NCBI RefSeq assembly: GCF_001043115.1 | Contig: NZ_LFME01000005.1 | Coordinates: 1 to 64,000, forward strand | Reading direction: 5' to 3' | DNA length: 64,000 nucleotides | DNA from: Xanthomonas sp. NCPPB 1128 | GTDB lineage: Bacteria; Pseudomonadota; Gammaproteobacteria; Xanthomonadales; Xanthomonadaceae | Shown: one piece after another, positions 58,892 through 64,000 of the stretch | Numbering within the stretch: position 1 is the stretch's first letter | Layout: every line of letters starts with the position of its first letter | The notes under the pieces: model-generated | Seen by the model: the letters and a program-made list of their open reading frames with translations, nothing else | What the model was told of the DNA's origin: nothing | The model's database searches: none | Program-made: the position numbers and the translations under genes

Positions 58892-59424
58892 TGCGGCAGC
58901 TTCACCCGGGTCTGCCCGGGCACGACCTCGGTGCGGCCCTGGCCGGCCGCGTTGGCGACGTCCACCACCGTCGTGTGCAGCCCTGGGAATCGCTGCGGCA
59001 GCAGCACCTGCAGGTGGTCGAGCCGCGTCGGCTGCGCGCAGTTGAACGCGTAATGGGCGTGGAACTCGGCATGGCTATGGCCGGGTTCGTCCGGATCGGC
59101 CATCGCCACGTCGTAGCCCTCGGTGGTGACCTGCGCGCTGCGCAGCGAACAGGCCGCCGCGACCGGGAACTGCAGCCAGTCGACACCGCGCAGGATGGCG
59201 ATCGCCGCCTCCAGGTGCTTGCGCTCGCCGGCATCGCGCGCCGGATGTTCGAAATCGAGGATGCCGATGCCGGGCGCACTGAGCCGCACGTCCACGGCGG
59301 TGCCATCGACGGCGATCTCCAGGTTGGCCTGGCCGTGCACGTGCGGGCCGTGGTGACGGATCGCAGCGATGGCTGGCGAACTGGCGGAGAGGAGCAACAG
59401 GATCAGGGGAATGCCAGGTCGCAT
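58888..59424 (-). CDS. DUF2796 periplasmic protein (ZrgA-like)
   Basis: A 178-residue precursor with a signal peptide (IPLILLLLSASSPAIAA) and histidine-rich clusters (IRHHGPHVHGQANLE, GHSHAEFHAHYAF) fit for zinc binding. DUF2796 proteins head Zur-regulated zinc operons such as zrgABCDE of Vibrio cholerae. It is the first gene of the operon here, with a Zur-box-like sequence 19 nt before its start. Confidence 0.85.
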   Translation of the reverse strand: MRPGIPLILLLLSASSPAIAAIRHHGPHVHGQANLEIAVDGTAVDVRLSAPGIGILDFEHPARDAGERKHLEAAIAILRGVDWLQFPVAAACSLRSAQVTTEGYDVAMADPDEPGHSHAEFHAHYAFNCAQPTRLDHLQVLLPQRFPGLHTTVVDVANAAGQGRTEVVPGQTRVKLPQ

Positions 59425-59442
59425 ATGCAGCGCATCGGTTGA

Positions 59443-59455
59443 GTTACACTATAAC
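59443..59455. promoter_or_regulatory. Putative Zur box
   Basis: GTTACACTATAAC, within TGAGTTACACTATAACATTAG, differs at two positions from the proteobacterial Zur core GTTATANTATAAC and keeps most of its dyad symmetry. It lies 19 nt upstream of the DUF2796 gene, where bound Zur would block initiation when zinc is sufficient. Confidence 0.7.
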
Positions 59456-59587
59456 ATTAGTGAACAATCGAGCGTGGGTGCAAGCCTGGCGCTGCCGTCA
59501 GTCAGCCCCGGTTCGCCTGCGGCCACGTTTGACGTGCATCGCTCAGCGGGCATAGGCCGGGCCGGGCGCCGAACTTCAAGGACCTTC

Positions 59588-59818
59588 ATGTCTTCTTCCA
59601 TCATTCCCGACAGCTACACCGCCTGGCGCCACTGCATCGAGGTCGACTGCGGCTTGCGTCTGGATCCCGCCTACATCGCGCAGCGCATTGCCGCGCTCAA
59701 CGACCCCGCCGACCATCACACCCAGCAGTTCGTGCGCTGCTGGGGCGAGTCGCATCGCCAGCAGGTGCTGCAGTGGTTTGCGCAGGCGCAGGCCGCATTC
59801 GCAAACGGTCGCGCGTAA
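59588..59818 (+). CDS. Small hypothetical protein
   Basis: A 76-residue soluble protein (MSSSIIPDSYTAWRHCIEVD at the start) with alternating helix-like segments and a conserved-looking Trp/His/Cys content. AAGGA lies 6 nt before the ATG, so translation is plausible. It diverges from the zinc operon and could share the Zur-box region. No family is recognised. Confidence 0.65.
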   Translation: MSSSIIPDSYTAWRHCIEVDCGLRLDPAYIAQRIAALNDPADHHTQQFVRCWGESHRQQVLQWFAQAQAAFANGRA

Positions 59819-60175
59819 AGCTTCCGGCGCGGCAGGACGCGGCCGCGGTTGCCGTCGGACGGCGATGCATTCCTTCTGCAAACGCGGCACGGCCGGGGCG
59901 TGCTGGACGCCGCGCGGCGCGACATGGCGACGCCCTGATCCAATCAGGACCGTGAGTGGTCAAGCGATGAAGGTCGGCCGCGGCCTGCGTGCGCATTGGT
60001 GGCGCGCTCTGCCTTGAAGCGCTGACGCCCCTGGACGGGAACGCCAACTTAGCCGGAACCACCTCACTGACACGTGCGCTACAAGGCAGGCTGCCAAGCT
60101 ACGACAGCTGCCGGTAGCATGCACGCGCATCGCCGCCCGGCATCCACCTCCCACGCTCCCGCAAGGACACCCAAC
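59819..60175. other. Gene-free gap before the phospholipase-D gene
   Basis: About 355 nt. It contains a small inverted repeat CCTGATCCAATCAGG (59935-59949). I see no convincing open frame, promoter or RNA. Confidence 0.5.
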
Positions 60176-61456
60176 GTGCCTCTCGCTTCCATCGCCAGCG
60201 CGCATCCCGCGCGCCGCTTCCTGTCCGCCGCCATGGCCTGCCTGCTGCTGTCGGCAGCCACCGGCGCCGAGGCCCGGCCGCAGCCCTCGCAGTTCCAGAT
60301 CGTCGAGAGCGTGCCAGAGGCCAGCGTCTACGGCGAACCCGGCGTGCCGCGCACCCAGCAGACCTGGCTGGCGATGATCAACGGGGCCAGGCAGCGCATC
60401 GACATCGCCGCGTTCTACATCTCCGAGAAGCCCGGCACCGGCCTGACGCCGGTACTGGACGCACTGGCAGCCCGCGCCCGCGCCGGGGTGGCGGTCCACC
60501 TGCTGGTCGACCACACCTTCCTGGCCAAGAACCCGGACAGCGTCGCTTGGCTGGGCAAGGTGCCGGGTATCACCGTGCGGGTGCTGCCGGTCGATACGCT
60601 GACCGGCGGCGTGCTGCACGCCAAGTACATGATTGTCGACGACGCCAGCGTGTTCGTCGGCAGCCAGAACTGGGATTGGCGGGCGCTGGAGCAGATCCAT
60701 GAGATCGGCGCGCGCATCGATGACGCGCGCTTCGCCAAGACCTTCGCCGCGAGCTTCGACTACAGCTGGCGCCTGGCCGACGAAGGCAATCTGGCCAAGG
60801 CGCAGGCGCGCGGCGTGCAGCCACCGGACTTCGTTCCGGTCACCGCCACCGATCCGGTGCTGCTGGATGCCGGCAGCGCCGCGCCGCTGGTCGCCTTCCC
60901 CGCCTTCAGCCCGCCGGCGCTGCAGCCGGCGTGGGTCAGCGACGAGGAGCCGGCGCTGGTCGAGATGATCCGCGCCAGCCAGCATGCGCTGCGCATCCAG
61001 GTGATGACGCTCTCGGCGATCCGCAGCTTCGGGCCCAAGGGCTGGTGGGCGCCGGTCGACAGCGCCATCCGCGACGCCGCCGCCCGCGGCGTGCAGGTGC
61101 ACATCATCGTCGCCGACTGGGCGCTGCGCGAACCGATGCAGGCCTATCTGAAGAGCCTGGCCGCGCTGCCGAACATCGCGGTGAAGTTCAGTCGCCTGCC
61201 GCCGGCGCCGCAGGGCTTCATTCCGTATGCGCGGGTCGAGCACGCCAAGTACGCGGTGACCGACGACCGCAGCAGCGTGATCGGCACCGGCAACTGGGAA
61301 TGGAGCTACTTCAATACCGCGGTGGACGCCTCGGTATTCGTCAAGGGCAAGGGGCCGGCCGAGACGCTGACGCGCATCTTCGACCGCGACTGGAACGGCC
61401 CTTACGTCACCACGCTGCAGCCTGGGCAGAACTACGAGGCGCCGCGGACTGAGTAG
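60176..61456 (+). CDS. Secreted phospholipase-D-like protein
   Basis: A 426-residue precursor with a signal peptide (FLSAAMACLLLSAATGAEA) and two HKD half-sites: HAKYMIVDDASVFVGSQNWD and HAKYAVTDDRSSVIGTGNWE. Both have H-x-K-x4-D followed by the GSxN-like triad, so the bilobed PLD active site is complete. The layout resembles PLD3/PLD4-like and poxvirus-type proteins in bacteria. The substrate may be phospholipid or nucleic acid. I chose the GTG because AAGGA is 8 nt upstream; ATGs further upstream lack one. Confidence 0.83.
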   Translation: MPLASIASAHPARRFLSAAMACLLLSAATGAEARPQPSQFQIVESVPEASVYGEPGVPRTQQTWLAMINGARQRIDIAAFYISEKPGTGLTPVLDALAARARAGVAVHLLVDHTFLAKNPDSVAWLGKVPGITVRVLPVDTLTGGVLHAKYMIVDDASVFVGSQNWDWRALEQIHEIGARIDDARFAKTFAASFDYSWRLADEGNLAKAQARGVQPPDFVPVTATDPVLLDAGSAAPLVAFPAFSPPALQPAWVSDEEPALVEMIRASQHALRIQVMTLSAIRSFGPKGWWAPVDSAIRDAAARGVQVHIIVADWALREPMQAYLKSLAALPNIAVKFSRLPPAPQGFIPYARVEHAKYAVTDDRSSVIGTGNWEWSYFNTAVDASVFVKGKGPAETLTRIFDRDWNGPYVTTLQPGQNYEAPRTE

Positions 61457-61734
61457 CCTTTGCTGTCGCGTTGGCCGCACGCACCTTCAGGGTTGGCAGT
61501 TCTTCGCCCACTGCGCGCTTCATCGCGTCTCGGCAGGAGCGCGCAGCCAAGACCGAAATGCACCTTGGGTGCGCGGGTGGCACCGCGGCATCTGCCGCGG
61601 CCGTCCCTACGAAGCCTTAACCAGCGCTCCCTATCCTAGCTCCGCGCTGGGGGGCGGCCGCGGCGCCGGGCATTGCCGCACGCGCCGCAACGCACGCCTC
61701 CCACCGCGTACGGACATCAAAACAAGGAGACGCC

Positions 61735-62010
61735 ATGAAGACGCTGCACGCACTCGTGTTCGCAGGAAGCTTGTTGGGCCTTGCCTCGCCGGCTTTCGCC
61801 GCGGTCGCCAATCTCACCAACAGCGCCGACGGTGCCAACCGCGACGCCGGCATCGCCGCGGTCAAGAAGAAGTTGCAGGACGCCTGCACCGAACGCAAGG
61901 GCAAGCCGGACCCCAACTCGTTCGAGGTGGTGTTCGAAAAGACCAGCCAGAATCCGGACGTCCCAAAGCCGTACTACGTGGATGGAAAGATGAAGTGCGA
62001 TATTCCGTAG
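61735..62010 (+). CDS. Small secreted hypothetical protein
   Basis: A 91-residue precursor with a clear signal peptide (MKTLHALVFAGSLLGLASPA, cleavage after FAA). The mature part of about 68 residues has two cysteines (QDACTE, KMKCDIP) that could form one disulphide. AAGGAGA precedes the ATG by 6 nt. It is followed by a terminator. No family is recognised. Confidence 0.72.
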   Translation: MKTLHALVFAGSLLGLASPAFAAVANLTNSADGANRDAGIAAVKKKLQDACTERKGKPDPNSFEVVFEKTSQNPDVPKPYYVDGKMKCDIP

Positions 62011-62063
62011 CTGTGAGTTGGATGTGAGGTGACTCACGCCCACATGCGTTTGAATGCGAACGA

Positions 62064-62090
62064 GGCCCCGCTTGCGGGGTCTTGTTTTTT
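62064..62090 (+). terminator. Intrinsic terminator
   Basis: Stem GGCCCCG/CGGGGTC with a CTTG loop, followed by TTGTTTTTT. It ends the small secreted-protein gene and separates it from a convergent gene. Confidence 0.85.
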
Positions 62091-62117
62091 GCGCATGCGC
62101 CGAGCACACACGCGGCT

Positions 62118-62558
62118 TCACCTACCAATAAATCCCGACGGCAGCTCCACCGACGGTCTGCAACGCAAATAATTGCGATCGCGGTCCAGCGCCTGCTCCC
62201 AGCCGTTGCCCACTTTGCGGATCACGCGCCCTTCCGAGCAGGAAACGCCGGCGGCCCGCGCTTCGGCAGTGCCCAGTGCAGGAATGTCGAGTTGGATCTG
62301 GGACGGCCGCGGACGGCCGAAGTTATGGGCAAAGTTGTCCTGCATGGAGAAGTCCACCTGTTCGCAATAGGCATGCGTCCAGGGACGAGGATCGTTTGCC
62401 AGCAGCTTGCGGCAATCCAGGCGTGGAATCGGGGCGACGTTGCGCTGCGGATTCACACGCTCGACGCCCCGTCCGACCGCCGAGCGCGTTTGCGCGAATG
62501 CCGTGGTCGAGACGGCGATGAGGAGCAACCCTGCTGCTGCCCGTTGAATGACGTCCAT
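62118..62558 (-). CDS. Secreted hypothetical protein
   Basis: A 146-residue precursor with a signal peptide (MDVIQRAAAGLLLIAVSTTA, cleavage after AFA). Four cysteines (LDCRKL, AYCEQV, VSCSEG, LRCRPS) suggest two disulphides in the mature periplasmic or secreted protein. No family is recognised. It converges with the preceding small secreted protein. Confidence 0.68.
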   Translation of the reverse strand: MDVIQRAAAGLLLIAVSTTAFAQTRSAVGRGVERVNPQRNVAPIPRLDCRKLLANDPRPWTHAYCEQVDFSMQDNFAHNFGRPRPSQIQLDIPALGTAEARAAGVSCSEGRVIRKVGNGWEQALDRDRNYLRCRPSVELPSGFIGR

Positions 62559-62691
62559 GATCCCCCCTGTGCGGAGAGCTTAGCGATGCCTAGTCCATGT
62601 CGCTTAGACAAAATTGCGTGCAGCACCTATGGGCATCCAGCGCAGTTGCAGACAATAGCGCCAGGCCCCGGCAGAGTACCGCCGCGTTCGC

Positions 62692-64000
62692 TCAGGACGC
62701 CCGATCAGCCAACAGCAGCGGCGACACGGTCGCGCGTTGCACCATCACGCACTGGTCGGCGATGGCGGTCAGGCCGAGGCGGTGCGAGACCGCGACCAGG
62801 GCCGTCTGCGGCAGCCGCCGCCGCAACGTGCTCAGGACCTGCTGTTCGGCGACGGCGTCGAGGGCGCTGGTGGCTTCGTCGAGCAAGGCGACGCGCGGTT
62901 GCCGCAGCAGCACCTGGGCGAGCAGCAGCCGCTGCAGTTCGCCGCCGGACAGGCGCGCGCCGGCGCCGTGCGCGGCGGTGTCCAGGCCGGCGCCGCCCTG
63001 CAGGCGCGCGGCCAGGCCGACGTCGCGCAGGGCTTCCCACATCGCGGCCTCTCCCGCGCTCGGTGCTGCCCAGGCCAGGCAGTGCCGCACGCTGTGCTGC
63101 CAGGGCCGCACGCCCTGGGCGACATAGGCCAAGGGCTGCAGCGCCGCGCGGTAGCCGGCGAAGTCGAGCGCACGGCCGTCGCAGTGCGCGGCGAACTGCG
63201 GTGGCGCGACCATGCCGGCCAGCGCGTCCATCAGGCTGCTCTTGCCGACGCCGGATGGGCCGCTGATCAGGGTCAGCGTGCCTGGCGCGAGGACCAGACC
63301 GGTCAAGGCGACCGCGGCCAGCGGCGGTGCCAGGCCGATGCGTGCGATCTGGATCGGCGCCGTCGCTTCTGTCGCTGCACTGGGCTGCGCCGCCACGGTG
63401 CCAAGTGGTGTTGGCAGCGTGCCGAGCGCGACGTAGCGCTGCCACAATTCCAGCGCAGGCGCGGCCGAGCGCAGTTGCTGCACGCTCTGCCGGGTCGAGA
63501 CCAGGTACGGCAGCAGCCGTCCCAGCAGCAGGCCGACGGTAATCAGCGCGCCGCGGTCGATGCCGTGCCACACCCCGGCCAGCAGCATGATCGCGGCGAT
63601 GGCCGCCACCGCCGCCAGTTCCAGCAACAGGCGGCCGGAGGCGACCAGCGCCTGCTGGCGCGCGTAGCCATAGGCGAGCCGACCGGCGATCGCCTCGTAG
63701 GCTTCCTGCTCGCGCGCCTCGCGGGTGAACGAGCGCACGTGGCGCAGGCGCCGCGGGAAATCCTCGCTGAGCCAGAACAGCCGGGTCATGTCGGCGACGT
63801 ACTGGCGGCTGACCCGGGCCTGTTCGTGGCCGGCGATGCGGAACGCGAGCAGGCCCAGCGCCAGCAGCGGCGGCAGTGCCAGCACCAGCATCGGCGAGAC
63901 CAGGAACGCCGCGGCCAGGCTCACCGCCGCGGTGATCGCCGCCACCAGCAGCTGCAGCAGCGCGCTGAAGCCCTGCACCACGATCTCGACGTTGTAGGTG
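62692..64000 (-). CDS. ABC exporter, fused membrane and ATPase domains (partial, 5' end outside window)
   Basis: The frame stays open to the right edge (codons read TYNVEIVVQGFSALL), so the N-terminus lies outside the window. Visible are the last helices of the transmembrane domain (LAAVAAIAAIMLLAGVW, LVAAITAAVSLAAAFLV) and a full nucleotide-binding domain: Walker A ISGPSGVGKSSLMD, signature ARLSGGELQRLLLAQ, Walker B VALLDEATSALD and switch His in VAVSHRLG. The layout is of type IV exporters such as CydC/MsbA; substrate unknown. Confidence 0.85.
   Translation of the reverse strand, partial: TYNVEIVVQGFSALLQLLVAAITAAVSLAAAFLVSPMLVLALPPLLALGLLAFRIAGHEQARVSRQYVADMTRLFWLSEDFPRRLRHVRSFTREAREQEAYEAIAGRLAYGYARQQALVASGRLLLELAAVAAIAAIMLLAGVWHGIDRGALITVGLLLGRLLPYLVSTRQSVQQLRSAAPALELWQRYVALGTLPTPLGTVAAQPSAATEATAPIQIARIGLAPPLAAVALTGLVLAPGTLTLISGPSGVGKSSLMDALAGMVAPPQFAAHCDGRALDFAGYRAALQPLAYVAQGVRPWQHSVRHCLAWAAPSAGEAAMWEALRDVGLAARLQGGAGLDTAAHGAGARLSGGELQRLLLAQVLLRQPRVALLDEATSALDAVAEQQVLSTLRRRLPQTALVAVSHRLGLTAIADQCVMVQRATVSPLLLADRAS

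Overview
The window is GC-rich chromosomal DNA from a gamma-proteobacterium of the Xanthomonadaceae, most likely the genus Xanthomonas. The signs are a LOV-domain hybrid histidine kinase of the Xanthomonas type, a class III PHA synthase pair (phaE-phaC), the divergent ppsA/ppsR pair, GTAG-type REP palindromes, and many short intergenic repeats with inverted arms. Most genes are tightly packed, with 4-nt ATGA overlaps.

Left part (1-22.7 kb): the manganese regulator mntR, preceded by a perfect palindrome that fits an MntR operator, overlaps tadA and is followed by orn. mscS and ppsA run leftwards and are translationally coupled; ppsR diverges from ppsA. Next come a DUF1249 gene, a NUDIX hydrolase and a repeat-rich gap holding a cluster of DnaA-box-like 9-mers. 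A PHA neighbourhood follows (bdhA, pssA, phaE, phaC), then small proteins, a FAD oxidoreductase, the LOV photoreceptor kinase, tex, and a 1280-residue multi-PAS/GAF hybrid kinase with a stand-alone receiver.

Middle part (22.8-34.8 kb): tRNA-Leu with a UUCG-loop terminator, then a tandemly duplicated tRNA-Ala/tRNA-Glu pair, then a leftward efflux operon (outer-membrane factor, MipA/OmpV protein, adaptor, RND pump, lipoprotein alpha/beta-hydrolase). An OmpR-type response regulator and its sensor kinase diverge from it.

Accessory part (35.3-52.5 kb): first a compact five-gene module: SWIM zinc-finger protein, helical DUF5691-like protein, MoxR-type AAA+ ATPase, DUF5682-like protein with motifs like the TraB/TIKI superfamily, and a VWA (MIDAS) protein. 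It looks like a MoxR/VWA remodelling machine with a putative enzymatic partner; I know of no assigned function. It is followed by leftward genes of visibly lower GC: a Gabija-like pair (OLD-type ATPase/TOPRIM nuclease and UvrD-like helicase) and a 1525-residue protein with an N-terminal PD-(D/E)XK nuclease, a STAND-type NTPase core and a long helical C-terminus, like Avs anti-phage sensors. A degraded CPCC-type fragment closes this island.

Right part (52.5-64 kb): a FAD monooxygenase with a divergent LysR regulator; a leftward operon matching the zinc-related zrgABCDE type (DUF2796, ABC ATPase, ABC permease, two DUF3299 lipoproteins) with a Zur-box-like site just upstream; a secreted phospholipase-D-like protein; two small secreted proteins; and an ABC exporter gene cut by the window end. 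Functions come from motif and length reading by eye; no database search was run.
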